Source: Ectocarpus siliculosus (Eukaryota > Sar > Phaeophyceae > Ectocarpales > Ectocarpaceae). Taken from it: a stretch of 64,000 nt of DNA. Shown piece by piece: positions 30,198-42,300 of this stretch; position 1 is the first letter of the stretch; the number at the start of each line of letters is the position of its first letter. The position numbers and the translations under genes were made by a program. The stretch covers positions 1,300,894 through 1,364,893 of the forward strand of contig FN649749.1 in the NCBI GenBank assembly GCA_000310025.1, given 5' to 3'. The notes beneath the pieces were generated by a model. That model made no database searches. It worked only from the letters and a program-made list of their open reading frames with translations, and was not told the origin of the DNA.

Positions 30198-33066
30198 TCA
30201 CCGGCACCACTTGCTCATCAAGTAGCCCCAAAGAACCGCCACAAAGTTCGACACCAGCACCCGCAGGTCTGCCGGGATGAAGGCGAAGTTCACGAAGCTG
30301 ACCCACGGCCAGAGCCTGAAGTTGTTCATCATCATGACCACGTATCTGCTGGTTACCTGGGTGGGCCGACCAGAGGCGCACGGAAATCAATCGCCGCGCA
30401 ACCGAACGCAGGGGGGGGGTGCTCGGTGAAGCGTAAGCATCCCGGTGTGAGGCACACATTGACCGTCGTCTCCGCACCAAGCCTGGATAGAGCTGGGCGT
30501 TCGCCCCAACAGCAGCAAGTGCGAACTGTGCCGCGAGGTGTTCGGCAAGTCTCATGGTCGGCGGGAGAGGAGTTGTCAAATCGGAAAGTAGCAAGACTGT
30601 CGTCTTCGAACACGCGTTAGCTGTCTTTGGAGTTTGAACGGTTGCCCTCGGAGGGGTCGGCGACATTCAGTAGTGTCGACCGTAAAGGAAGAACGCATTC
30701 GATTGTTCCTCACAAGGTAATGTGAAACGAGAGCGTCTATACCAAACACCCCCCAGAGGTTTACAGAGAAGTCGCCGAGGGCGATCGTCTGGGCTCAGCG
30801 CCGTTGGAGGCACGATGTCCGCGCGAGAACACGCCTTCAACGTATCAAGGAACAAAAACACAGCAGCGTTTTCTGCAGTTGGCCTTGCCAACGCGGCCAA
30901 AGACGTGGAACACGTCAGAGCGGACTAAACCGGCGGAGCAACATACATGTTCTGAAAATCCGCGTTGTTTTGTTCTCCCGTTTGGCTCCAAAAAGAACGA
31001 AATATGAATGCATAGAAGAACAATGCACCTTCTCTACAATAGACGAACCCAGCTCCGGAAGCGGGAACGCTCTCCCTGTGAGACCGGCCAAACAGACCGT
31101 GTGGCAAGCGAAGTAGCCGCTGTTCACGAGAGAGGCACCGATGGTCTGGTCAAGCACCACCTGCAACACAACCCGCCCCCACTTGCTCTTTATCCTGGAC
31201 GTGATCACCTCAGAGTTTCCCATCCTGCGAGGGGCAACGAGGGACACGGGAGGGGCAAAAAACTCAAGAGGCAGGACTTCTCGAGCGGAGGAGGTCTGAC
31301 CATGCCGTGCATTGAGCGTCCGTAGGGGCGGGGCAGTCTGACAATTCCACAGGTTTCATCCGTGCTTGAAAACAGAAAAAAAAACTGGTTTGTTTGACCA
31401 TAATCAATTGGAGCACCGTGTTGCAAGTTCCGAGTCATCGACTCCACCGGCTCATGCATTTCATTGGGCCACATATACGGGCGCGAGTCAGACAGCGCAA
31501 AAAAACAGGGATGTCTCCCCCCCCACTGTCCGAGGTTTCTATCGGTAGGCGTGCAGACCAATCTAACGTCAGTGAATCGCGAAGGGGGAGTCCCTAGGAG
31601 TTAGCGTTTCCTGCAGGTGGGTCTGGGCTGACCCGAGTTACGCTACAGCCCGACTAGTCTTCTGCAGTCGGGCACGTACGAAACGGCAAAGCATTTCGGA
31701 ATCCTTAAAGCACGGGAGTGTGCGTGTGTACGAGTGCACGCGCGCTTTCGATTATGGGGCGCCTGTCTGACGCTTTTCGGAACATGTTTGGCTCCCCAGC
31801 GAGGGCTTCACAAGAGGAAAGTAAACACGGGATTTGTTTTTGTTCTCCATGCTCCCCCCTGCAGTGCTTGCTTTCAACTGCTAACGCAGGGAATGGGTTC
31901 AGCAGTTCCTTGCTTCGTTGCCTTATACATGTGTGGGTAAGCTCACCATGATACATTGCGCTTTCTGGTTAAAAATACGAAGGTTTTCTCTTGGGAGTAC
32001 CGTAGGACGAGATACAGCCGTGTCCTGTGCTTGTTGTCTACATAATGCCATCAGGAGTCCATGGTGACTGAAATGGACAAGAGTATAGTTGAGTGTACGG
32101 GTGTTTGAAGATGAGTTAGTTGGTTGCATTGCCTCTGTCAGAACCCTGTATTGTACCCGTATATAGCCAACCATGGATGCGTTTCGAGGTGGTCCCTCAT
32201 GGCCAAGCAACTATTAAAATGTAGATCCGCTCACGAAAGGAATAGGAGACACATCATACCTCCGACTTGCGAGTGGCATGGCCTTTTTGTGTGGCCTCTT
32301 GCACAGTTGATATTCGATTCGAAAATTCCCTCCTCGTGTACCGTATCCCACGACCATAGAAAATCCCGTGTGTGCCATGGAAGAGTGCCCAAGTTCAGAG
32401 AACAGGATAAGTTGGATTACCAAGACAACAATAGTCACACCAACTCGTCAACAATGTTCAAATAGTCAAGTATATATGATGATGCTCATACATTCGCGTG
32501 GTGGCGTGTCGCACTACAGCAGCTCAGGTGCTTGGGGCCTATGCTTGAAGACCAAATCGCGGCTCACCTCTCGAGGAAGCCGTACCAGTGGTGCAAGACC
32601 GTCCCGATGAAGACCGCGCCGACGAGGGTGAACGCGCTCCAATCCACCAAGCTCTGCCATTGGTCGCCACGAACAACACACCCAAAAGAACAGGAACGGG
32701 AGACACGTGTCACCCAACGACCGTGCCTTCCGCACATCTCTCTGGCTAATCAGATAGCGATACCCAACATCGGCATCACTCTTGATTGGTGCACCCGAAA
32801 TTCAACAGCACGAATGCAGCGTCCCCAACACTCACGAAAGCGGCCGGGCTGAGGGTTTGCTCGATCAGGTTGGCCGTGCCCGAGATGACCCCGGATGACA
32901 GAGACTTGGTCAGCAGCGGTCTATTTTCGAGGGCGTGGAGGTACCGACCCCACATCCTTGAAACCCCCCGTCCCTTGATTTTGCCCGCATCCTCAACGCC
33001 GCCGCCGCTAGCGCCGCCAGCTTGGAACCGTGATGCGTCGGCGGGTAGGGCTTCTGCGTGGTACAC
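30198..33066 (-). CDS. Mpv17/PMP22 family membrane protein, copy A
   Basis: Exons 33066-32836, 32653-32568, 31224-31029, 30356-30198, phase-consistent, 223 aa. The family comprises small four-helix membrane proteins of mitochondria, peroxisomes and plastids. Family landmarks appear in order: WGRYLHALENRPLLTKSLSS with SGVISGTANLIEQ in exon 1, DWSAFTLVGAVFIGTVLHHW in exon 2, KWGRVVLQVVLDQTIGASLV in exon 3, and LWPWVSFVNFAFIPADLRVL then LWGYLMSKW in exon 4. The usual TGD...Q is SGTANLIEQ here. The N-terminus before residue 38 is Ala/Gly-rich and may be a targeting leader. Copy B at 47.6-51.0 kb has the same exon structure, so the two arose by gene duplication. The start could lie further upstream because no strong start context is seen. 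Confidence 0.85.
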
Positions 33067-33236
33067 ACCGAGAGGGATGGAACAACGGGAGCGTCGACCA
33101 CGCTAGAAATAGACAAGGGACAACAAGAAATTCAATCTCACGTAAGCAGAACCGGGACGGCCATGCGGTCAACAGCGGCATGATAATGCGCTCTACAGAT
33201 ATCGAAACCAAGCGATGGAGAGAGCGAGAGACAGAG

Positions 33237-33238
33237 AC

Positions 33239-33285
<47 letters not shown>

Positions 33286-33787
33286 CGGGCTGCGTATTTT
33301 TTCGAACTTCGAGGATGGTGATCAAGATTCCCAACAGTGTAATCGCTAGAGCATGCTTTTGAGACAGGTGTGAAAAATAATAAAGCGCCAAGTCTCCATC
33401 TGGAGCCAGCATTCCGTGTTGCCAATCTGGTCCTGGTCGTAATCCAAGTTAAGAAATTGTCGGCCACCGAGTAAAAAAAAAACAATTCAAATGTGGCTGG
33501 TCGACAGCATCTAACTCAAGGCATACCAAGTGTACGACTCTCTTCGCCTGCCCTTCGTGTTGTAGTGTGTGCGACTGCCGCGGTGTGTAAATACTGTGTG
33601 GGCTGCTGGTGTTGCAAAACGAGCACACGCATATATGCATACACGAGTGGTACATGTCAGGCCACTCCCCTGGGCAACTAACCATGTGCCTAACCGCTCA
33701 AAAGCGGTTTGTAGAGGGACAAGAAATGGGTGGGGGGGCACCATGTTTTTTTGTGCCGCTTTACCCAGTGAAAGGGACAGAGGCGCC

Positions 33788-33826
<39 letters not shown>
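33237..33826 (+). repeat. (GA)n and (TC)n microsatellites
   Basis: A pure GA run lies at about 33246-33282, preceded by GACAGA variants, and a TC run lies at about 33790-33826. They are about 510 bp apart and complementary to one another, so they could pair. They sit just upstream of copy A of the Mpv17-family gene. Confidence 0.9.
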
Positions 33827-33829
<3 letters not shown>

Positions 33830-36560
33830 TTCCGAACGCACTGTGGGCGTCGGTCAATGACATGCATCTGAACAAACACAGCAAGTGCTTGCATAAGGTT
33901 ATGTGATGTTTTCCCACTAACATGTTGTCAGGTTCGAGTGTGTCCCCTCCCTGGCTTGGCCTCCCCATCTGGGGGGCACGTGGGCTAGAAAATATTGATC
34001 ACTGCTGTTGTTCCGCCATACCACTGCGGTATAATGTAGTCAAAGAGATGAAGAACGGTATATTTTCGGTGTTTTGTCGGCTACAGTAGAGCATGTGATG
34101 CTACTGACTGAAGCACATCCTTAGATTTGAGGCGAGAGGCACGAATGCAAAGAGAGAATATCGCACCTGCTGCATTGGTCATGGTTGTCTCCACCTTGCC
34201 CAGCGCCGCAGCCCTGTGCCACCTGCTGCCACCACGACAGGAGTTCCATACCCGGGGGGAGAGTAAACAATGCAATGGAAAATCAGGCGGAATAGGCTAA
34301 TGATTCGTAGGTCGCTTATTAGCACAAGGTGCTGTGAGGCTAAGCTGTTGCGAGTGCACGGCACCGCATCCTGCGCAAGGTACAGCTGTAGATACTGTAC
34401 TTGTACCCGGGTATCAAATGCAGCGTACTACGACACGGACGCTTCTGCGAGCTAAAGTAGTCATTTCAAAGATGGCTAAGGTCACACACCCTGAAGAACG
34501 CGATTGCAGATGGTGTCGACAATGCCCACCGCTCCAACGCCCTGCTCCTGCGGAGGAGACCAAGGCATCCCCCGTTGTCGTGGAGAAGGCGAGCGCGCTC
34601 AAGGCTACAAGAAGACACATCCTGAGGGCCGACATCCTCCCCATCACCCGGCACCCGCGGGTCGGAAGGGAGGAGAGAGAAACAGAAGGACAGACTGCGT
34701 GATAGACGGCCCGGATACAGGCTTTGGGGGTGGGTGCGTTGTGCGGTCTGGGGCAAAGGGAAGCAGTCATGCGGTCCAACCAGTTCCCCAGTCATGCGGT
34801 CCAATCGATTTTCCCGAACCGACACAATATGGCCAACATCCAACACCACACACCACACACGCCCACACATACAGCTGTCAAGAGCGTAGACACGTCTATC
34901 TATGCGCCACACACCTTACCCTTTGTGGAGTACGCGAGAGATCACGCGGACACCCGAGAAGGAATCTTCCTTGTGGCTGTAGACCTGCGCGTTTGTCGTC
35001 AACGTTGGAGAGTAAAGCATGCTGCCGAGTTCGAGCGGCTTTTTCCAAGGGGGGAGGGGGGGAGGGGATCGTTCAACAATCCCACACCTTCGACACCTAG
35101 CACCTTGCATCTGCCTGGTGCCTGGTGGTGCCACCACCAGTTTCACTCGTCAGCGAGGGGTACAATAGTGATTGGGCAGTGCAGTGGGCAGTGCAGTAGA
35201 TATGGGCTTTTCGTGTTGTCGTGCCTTTATTTAGATCGAGACAACGAACAACGCAGTTGGAGAGGGAATTTGTACATTGCTGTGCAACGCATACTTTGCT
35301 GCTGCGCAGCAAATATTGTGAGGGTTGTATCAAACCGCCGTACCCAGAAAGAAAAGCACACCAATCCCGACAGGTTCGTACGTCCACTATGCAAAGCACA
35401 TGTCGAGATAAAAACGGCAAGTTTTGATCGCAGCATCATGGCAGAAGGGAAGTGCTGACTGCGCCTACAACGTTCCACATAGAAATAGACTATTGTGCGT
35501 ATTTTTTGTGGAAGTGTACAGCGGCAAGTACCGCAGCAGCAGCACAGTTTACCCGCTCAACCTGCTCGGGACATCGGTATCTTCCTCTTTGGAATGAACT
35601 GCAGCAAAGATGGGGCGCGGCTGATTTTGGTCCAAAGATGGGGCGCGCAATGCAGCACTGCCCCTCCAATTCTCTGGATCGTTGTTGAGCTCACTCAACA
35701 ACGAAGAGCTACCAGCGGTAGTGGTGCTCAGAAGCACCGCGGGACACCCAAATCCCAGGCAGGGCGGTGAGGCTGCCTGCGACGGAGAGAGACACAGCGC
35801 GATCGTTGGTGGTTCAGGTGCGAGGCGATTACTCTTGTACTGCTCTAGTATGGGCTGCTTCCAGGCGAAAACATTCCCTCTGTAGTCTACAGTAGTCCGT
35901 CTGGGCCTCTGATGTCACACAAGCAGCATCCCGCTTCAAAAAGACGACTTTTTGAAGAACAAGGAAACGTTAAAGCTGGGCAGAGGCGAGTGTGCAGACC
36001 AGGCCAATCGGCTGCGCCCTGATACAGGCGAGGCGCTCTCGATCGCCCCAGGCTCCGCAGAAAGACGAAAGTAACACGTCTACAACTTTTCGCGAACAAA
36101 TAGGAATCTTGATGACCAGACGGAGGCGACCCTCTATTATTCGGGGTTGTGTTCACGGTCACATGAGCACACCAACGCAGCATCATGCCAAGGGTAACGT
36201 CGCGCCAATTGTTGTCCATCCTGTAGGTGAAGGGTTAGTAAGGACTATTATTCCAGGAAGTTTGCAGCAACATACTCTGGAGGCAATGCAGGAAAAACAA
36301 ATCAACGCAACACCCCCGCATCCTGGCCTGTTTCCGAACGTTGGAAACGTTAGTCTACAAATAAATGTGATCGGCGTGCCTGTAGGTATTCGCTGAAACA
36401 TGACCACACTATTGTATAGGATATATTAAGCCACACCATCTCCATACTTCAAGTCTGTGGCGGGCGTGCCGCAATCGCGATCTCGGCAGAGCGAACGAGC
36501 CTGCCTATCTCGTACGTTCGCCGGCCCTGCCAGTCAAAAGTATTTCAGTAGTACATTAGC
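33827..36560. other. No gene recognised
   Basis: About 2.7 kb. Several overlapping open frames of 60-240 codons occur on both strands, but none has a recognisable motif or matching splice structure. The longest (about 34724-35458 plus) contains low-complexity histidine/threonine stretches and I do not support it as a gene. Confidence 0.5.
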
Positions 36561-36565
36561 CACCC

Positions 36566-36870
36566 CACGTTCGAAAACGGGCCTGTCAATCCCAACGCTC
36601 GCAAACGATCTTGCCAACCCCACGTTCGCGAACGAGCCTGCCAACCCCACCCTCGCGAATGACATGCCAACCCGGCGTACGCGAACGGGCCTGTCAATCC
36701 CACTTTCGCGAACGAGCTTGCCGACCCCTCATTCGTGAACGAGCCTTGGCAATCCCACGTTCGCGAACGAGCTTGGCAATCCCACTTTCGCGAACTATCC
36801 TTGCTAATCACACGTTCGCGAACGAGCCTGGCAATGCCTCCCTGACGACTAAGCCTGACAATCACATCAC
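36566..36870 (+). repeat. 27-bp minisatellite with TTCGCGAA core, ~11 copies
   Basis: Units read approximately CGTTCGCGAACGAGCCTGCC followed by AACCCCA, with single-base variation between copies. The TTCGCGAA core is palindromic, so each unit can form a short cruciform. No spacer pattern of a CRISPR kind exists because the units abut directly. Confidence 0.9.
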
Positions 36871-36992
36871 AGGAAACGAGTTTGCCAAACCTTTTTTCTG
36901 TCAGAGGGGTTGCCGAGGTTGGTAACAGGACAGAGGTTGGACAACCCAGTGGACTCTTCAGGGGCTCGACCTTGCCGATGACCCCCCCCTCG

Positions 36993-37598
36993 CCCACCCC
37001 GGTGTTTGCCATCGAGGTTGGGTTTTCGTCGCTTGGCAACGACGTTGTAAAACAAGCCCCCCCGTCGGTGTTTTCCATCGGGATTGGGTTTTCCTCGCCT
37101 GGCAACGACGTTGTAAAACAAGCCAATTCACTTCGTGAACTCGGCAACCAGGTTACCGGTTTCTTTTTACCTTTGTTTTTTTTTTGTGGTAAATTAACCA
37201 TAATGGTGGTCGAGTAGATCATGTTGTGCGGGGTGGAGAACCCTCACTCCGCGCAAGGGGGATGATCGCACCACGTTGTGTTAAAATGGTCAAGCATCCT
37301 CGAGGCAGCTTCACAGTGCTTATAACTGTCTCTGGAAGTGAAAGCACCAGAAATAAATAAGTCATACGCAGCTGTCATCCGTACGCAAGGAAGTAAGCAC
37401 AAGATGCCGAACACCCTTAGCAGGATGCAGCTCACCCTTCATGCGACTCGCCAAATACCTCACGGCGCTTCGCGCTTGTTGATGTGAGAGCCTGGTCCGG
37501 TGAGAACCCGGCGTGCTCCGTCCCGGCTTTGTAGGGATGCGAGGTCAATGGTCTAACGACTACGGCATGCACGACTATGAGTACCCCCCCCCCCCCCT
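36993..37598 (+). repeat. ~600-bp dispersed repeat, copy 1
   Basis: The left part has two ~69-bp direct units containing GGCAACGACGTTGTAAAACA. The middle part has CTCACTCCGCGCAAGGGGGA and a gene-free ~200-bp block. The right part has CCTGGTCCGGTGAGAACCCG, GATGCGAGGTCAATGGTC and a C homopolymer. It matches 49113-49702 in reverse orientation over its whole length with few differences. Both ends sit at C/G homopolymers. In the reverse copy the middle contains TGGTCGAGTAG and GGGTTCGAGCC, which look like tRNA A- and B-box sequences, so a SINE-type origin is possible. Confidence 0.8.
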
Positions 37599-39330
37599 GC
37601 AGGAGCGTTCCCAAGGGGGTTCGACCTCCACCTGTGGCAGTCCAAAGTTCTGTTCCGAAACAAGGGATCATGCATGCAATCAAAGAATGACTCCACATTA
37701 TCGCCGCCCTTTTCCAATAATGAGGCGTTTCGAACTCGTTTCGGTTACGACACACGCCGTTCAACTCCGTCTCCGACAACAAACAAAGTATAGTCTAGCT
37801 GTTTCACAAACAAGAGCACGGTCAACTGCAGAGTAGCTGTGCCCGGGAACGGGTGCACCTGTTGCTGAGTCTCTTGAGCGATGTGATTCAAATACATACG
37901 TGCCGCCGTGGAGATAGGAGGATCGAAGCAGTGTTTTCCGCCGAACAACCAACCGAGTTTTGTTTCCCGATCGGGTTCAGGTTTAGACTATATACCGACA
38001 GTAGCCGGGGGGTATCCGTGCTTTTACATGAGGTGACCTCCCACAGCAACCACCTCCCAACAGTTCGACAGTGGTCATATCTCGAACGGGTAGTCTTTCT
38101 GTGTTTGTATTTTATGTTTCCAAATAAGTATGCAAGTACATGTCCACCTTCATGTCTCTCATCGCTGTCATCTTGCTGTTTGATCTTCGCACGATGAAAG
38201 GTGATTCGCTATATACTGATGGAAGAAATCCACGGAATCGACGTCGTCATCATTTATTCTGGTGTTCGTTCGCGAGTGCGACGCTGATTGCCCGTCCGCG
38301 AACAAAGAGTGCGTTTACATATCCTGCACGGATGAAGCCCCACACTCCAATATCTCGAGGTGCGTCAGATGGCTGCTGTCTGGAAAATCGCTTTGTACAT
38401 ACGGAGTAGTCTATATGTAGTTCGTTGAGCACTAATGCCGAATTCAATCGCTCATATGCGATGACGAACTTGTAGACTACTGTAAATGCAAGTAGTCCAG
38501 TATTGTCTTCATCCGCATCGGTTTCTAGATCACCAGGGAGAACGAGAGAGAGAGAGAGATACGGAGATAGAGAGGGAGAGAGAGAGCGAAGGAAGAAGGA
38601 GTCAGCGGCAGAACACCCAAGCCTCGCACCCGATTCCCGCTCAACACTGCAATTGGTTGTATCTCTCTCTCTCAGTCTCTCTCTCTGTCTGTCTCTCTCT
38701 CTCTCTGACCGCAAGTCAGCTGTGCCCTGCCGTGGAAATTTGAACATTGTTGGGTGTGGTCGAAAGGTCGAATACCATTTGGGTACTCGATCATCCCAGG
38801 CCCCTGCGTGCAGTAACAATCAATCCTAGAAATCAACGATAAATGACCTCCAAACCATCCTCCGCAAACCATCCTCCGTTTCTCCACCGGAAAAGGCACT
38901 GCCTTCTAGCCACCTGTGTTGACTATGGCATCTCTATCTTTCGGTGTGTTCACGTAATCCCAAGTCCGCTGTAGAAGCCTCGGGCGAAACCACCTACATC
39001 TCCAACGTCCCACACGTGTGCGGAACAGTCCGAAAGGGGGTTCCGCGATCTCTGTTCTTCGCGACCCCGGTTTTCAAACAACGGCGGTGCAAGTTGAAAT
39101 GCACAAATCTGTCGTTACATACTACTGACCGTCGGCTTGTTCCTGTGCGGGAACAAAACTTAGCTTCTGTCCAATCGCCTACACCACCCTCGGAGTTCTG
39201 GAGAACAGGATCGAGTCCAAGAAGGATATCGAGGGGTAGCGATTGTTGGCCGAGGGGTCACCGATAGACCGGTTCCGAGGCGATACTGTGTACTGTAGTG
39301 TAGATGGACACAGCAGAAACACGGAGAGAA
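37599..39330. other. No gene recognised; microsatellites
   Basis: No coding region is supported. A GA-rich run (about 38543-38592) and a TC-rich run (about 38661-38706) face each other across ~70 bp and could form a hairpin. A fragment near 38330-38380 (CCACACTCCAATATCTCGAG) is related to the spacer blocks of the palindrome cluster to the right. Confidence 0.5.
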
Positions 39331-39339
39331 AATATTTTC

Positions 39340-42300
39340 AATCTGGACCACGCTTTCGGGCGGGCGCGACCCGGAAGTACGCGTTCACGAATCCTCCGGT
39401 TCCGGCGTCCTTCAGTTACGCTGTCGATATTTCCTTGTAGACTCCCCTTTCTTGCTGCCGACACACGTTACATTGACATCAGGTACCATCAACGTGTGTC
39501 GGTAGCAGGAAGGGGGAAAACGTACCTGGAGACCAAAATCTGCTCGGACAGACTCTCGAATCCTTCCGTGTTCCCTCTGTCCCGTGCTGAGTCGGGTGCC
39601 TTTCGTGTGCCTGCCACCGACGACAAGACATGGAAGTGAGCAAGAAAACGTCGTATATACTCAAGTGCGATCGACCAGGAACTACTGTCAGTCCCCCGAA
39701 GAAGCAGCGGGAAGGTAGAGGGAGTATCGTGCCGAGGACCGCGCCGAGGGGGCGTAGACCAGAAATCCGGGGTGCGGAGTCGTTTACTTCCGGCGTCCTT
39801 CAAGTACGCTGTCACTACTGTTGTCACGTACAGTTTTCCTCTTCCTGCCATCAAAACACGTCGTTTTTGGTACCATATCAACCTGTTTCGGTGGCAAGAA
39901 AGGAAGCATGTACCTGGACATACTGGCAGCCGACCATGAGAGATGCCGGAACCAGAGACTTTCTCCCCCACGTATATTCCTGGGCCGAACGCCTGCCGTC
40001 GTAAGACTAATCCAGATGGAAAACAAACATGCTCCCCGTGTTTCTGCAGGGTCCCCTGAGTAGGTCACCCCTAGACACTTTCTGCCCGTGGCCATGGCAG
40101 TCCCGTCGGTGATTCCCGTCCATGAAGAGACATCGCCTGTATATATCTTCCTGGATTGAATCCACACTCCAACATCCCGAGGTGTGTCAAGTCTAGGAGT
40201 TTGGGCACACCGAATACACACGTCATCGCCGCGATGGCATTGTCGTCACCTTTGCATGCACATACATTCACGAACTACTATCTATCACTGCACGCAACCA
40301 GACAATTCGTTCAGTCAAACGCGTCACGATGACCCAAGCTGTTCTTCTGGGGCAAACAGTTTCCACATCATGTAATCTTGCAGGCATGATCGTCCGCCGC
40401 TCACCACTAGACAAAGCGCCATATCAGCGAAGGTCACCATATTATTGGGAAGCATGTTGAAAAGGTACGACCCTCGCTTAAGAGGGGGCACGGCCCAGAA
40501 ACACGCGTGGAGAAAACCTTTGGTTCCGGCGTCCTTCACGTACGAGATCAGCATCTCCAGGTACACCCGTTCTTTCCGTGCACCGAAAGACGTTGATGGG
40601 GATGTCAATCCCATCAATGCGTTTAGGTCGCAGGAAGGAAACGTGTGGCTGGACATGCCGACAGCGACGTGAAGGATGCCTGAATCAAAGGCTTTCTCCA
40701 CGCGGATTTCTGGGCCGCGTGCCCCCGTGAGCGCGTCTCCTATCTCTTCCACGTGCTCCCTGACAAAATGCCAATTCTTGCTACTTTGACCCTGTTGAAG
40801 TGCTGAGCCTGTACGTGCTTCAATACAAGGCCGCACGCACAATCTCGATGCGAATGTTGTTGATATTTGCGTGCGTACAATCCGGTCTGCCTTCCCGCCG
40901 GCTCTGCGGGCCACCGGTAGCAGTTGCGAGTTGAGGCCATCGAGCATATCAACTTTCGCCTGCTCACCTCTTCGATCAACGATTCCGCCTTCAGCGGCAA
41001 GAGAAATCCGGCATGGGTAGCCGTCCGATCGCTTCGTTTTGGTCACCCACAATCTGGTCGGACAGACTCTCGACTCCTCCAGTGTGCCCTCTGTCCCGTG
41101 TTGAGTTGAGGCATTTCGTGTACCTGGGGTATTGTGGGTGACAGGCACACGAAAGGCCTCAACTCCGCGCAGGGCGGAGGGCACATTCGAGGATTCGGGA
41201 GCTTGTACGAAGGGATTGTGAGTGAGAAGAACGAGGTGGTGGGACGGTAACTCTCAATTCCGGGGTCCTCTGGTCGTCGAAGGCAGAAGCCTTGATGGAA
41301 GAGATGAGCAAGCGGAAGTCGTGTTACTCAGGTGGAGTCGGATCCGCAGCGAATGTCAGTCCCCCAAAGAAGTAGCGGGAAGGCAATGAGAGCATCGTGC
41401 CGAGGACCACGCTTACGAGCGGGGGTGGCCCAGAAATGTGCGTTGAAGAATCCTTTGCTTCCGGCGTCCGTCAGGTTCGCTGGCATTGTTGTCACGTTCA
41501 TGTTTTCTCTTCCTGCCACCGAAACAAGTTGTTGTTGGTACCATATCAACCTGTTTCGGTGGCAGGAAAGGAAGCATGTACCTGGAGATACTGGCAGCCG
41601 ACCATGACAGATGCCGGAACCTGGGGCTTTCTCCCAACGTACATCCCTGAGCCGAACGCCCGCCATCGTAAGCCTCGTCCAGATCGAATACATTTTTCTA
41701 TCTCTGTTCTTCTGCAGCATCCCCCGAGAATAACACATAGATTATCAGTTCGTGCCCATGGATGTCCCCTCGGTGTTTGCCCGTTCGTGAAGAGACAGTG
41801 CGTGTATACATCTTCCTGGAATGAATCCACACTCGATCATCCCGAGGTGTGTCAAGTCCAGGCGTTTGGACACATCGCACACGTAGTTCGTCGTCGCACT
41901 ACGAGAGCTATGGCATTGTCGCCATATTTGCATGCACATACGTTCACAAACTCATCTCCCTCACTCCATGCCCCCAGACTGCTCATTCGGTACAGCACGT
42001 CCAGATGCCCGAGGCCAAGATCCTAGGGCAAGAGGTTTCAACCTAACATAGCACACACGCACGTACACCGCTCACCACTTCACCAGGGGTCATCGGCGAG
42101 GGTCGTCATGTTTTCGGGAAGAATGTGGAACTGGTACGAACCGCGCTTACGAGGGGGTGTGGCCCAGAAACACGCGTGGAGAAAACCTTTGGTCCCGGCG
42201 TCTTTCATGTACGCGATCAGCGTTTCCAGGTATACCCGTCCTTTCCTGGGACCGAAACACGTTGTTGATGGGAATTCTAATCCCCATCAACGTGTTTTGG

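Noticed and set aside
34724-35458. 244-codon plus-strand frame
   Set aside because: It has no recognisable domain and no conserved motif, overlaps other frames of similar length, and has no supporting splice or promoter context.
36566-36870. Possible CRISPR array
   Set aside because: Units are contiguous 27-bp copies with no unique spacers, and the context is eukaryotic.
37070-37125. GGGTTTTCC...ACGACGTTGTAAAAC resembles the lacZ/M13 primer region of cloning vectors
   Set aside because: The match is partial, is interrupted by different bases, and the sequence is a native tandem unit repeated here and at 49.6 kb with flanking host sequence, so vector contamination is unlikely.
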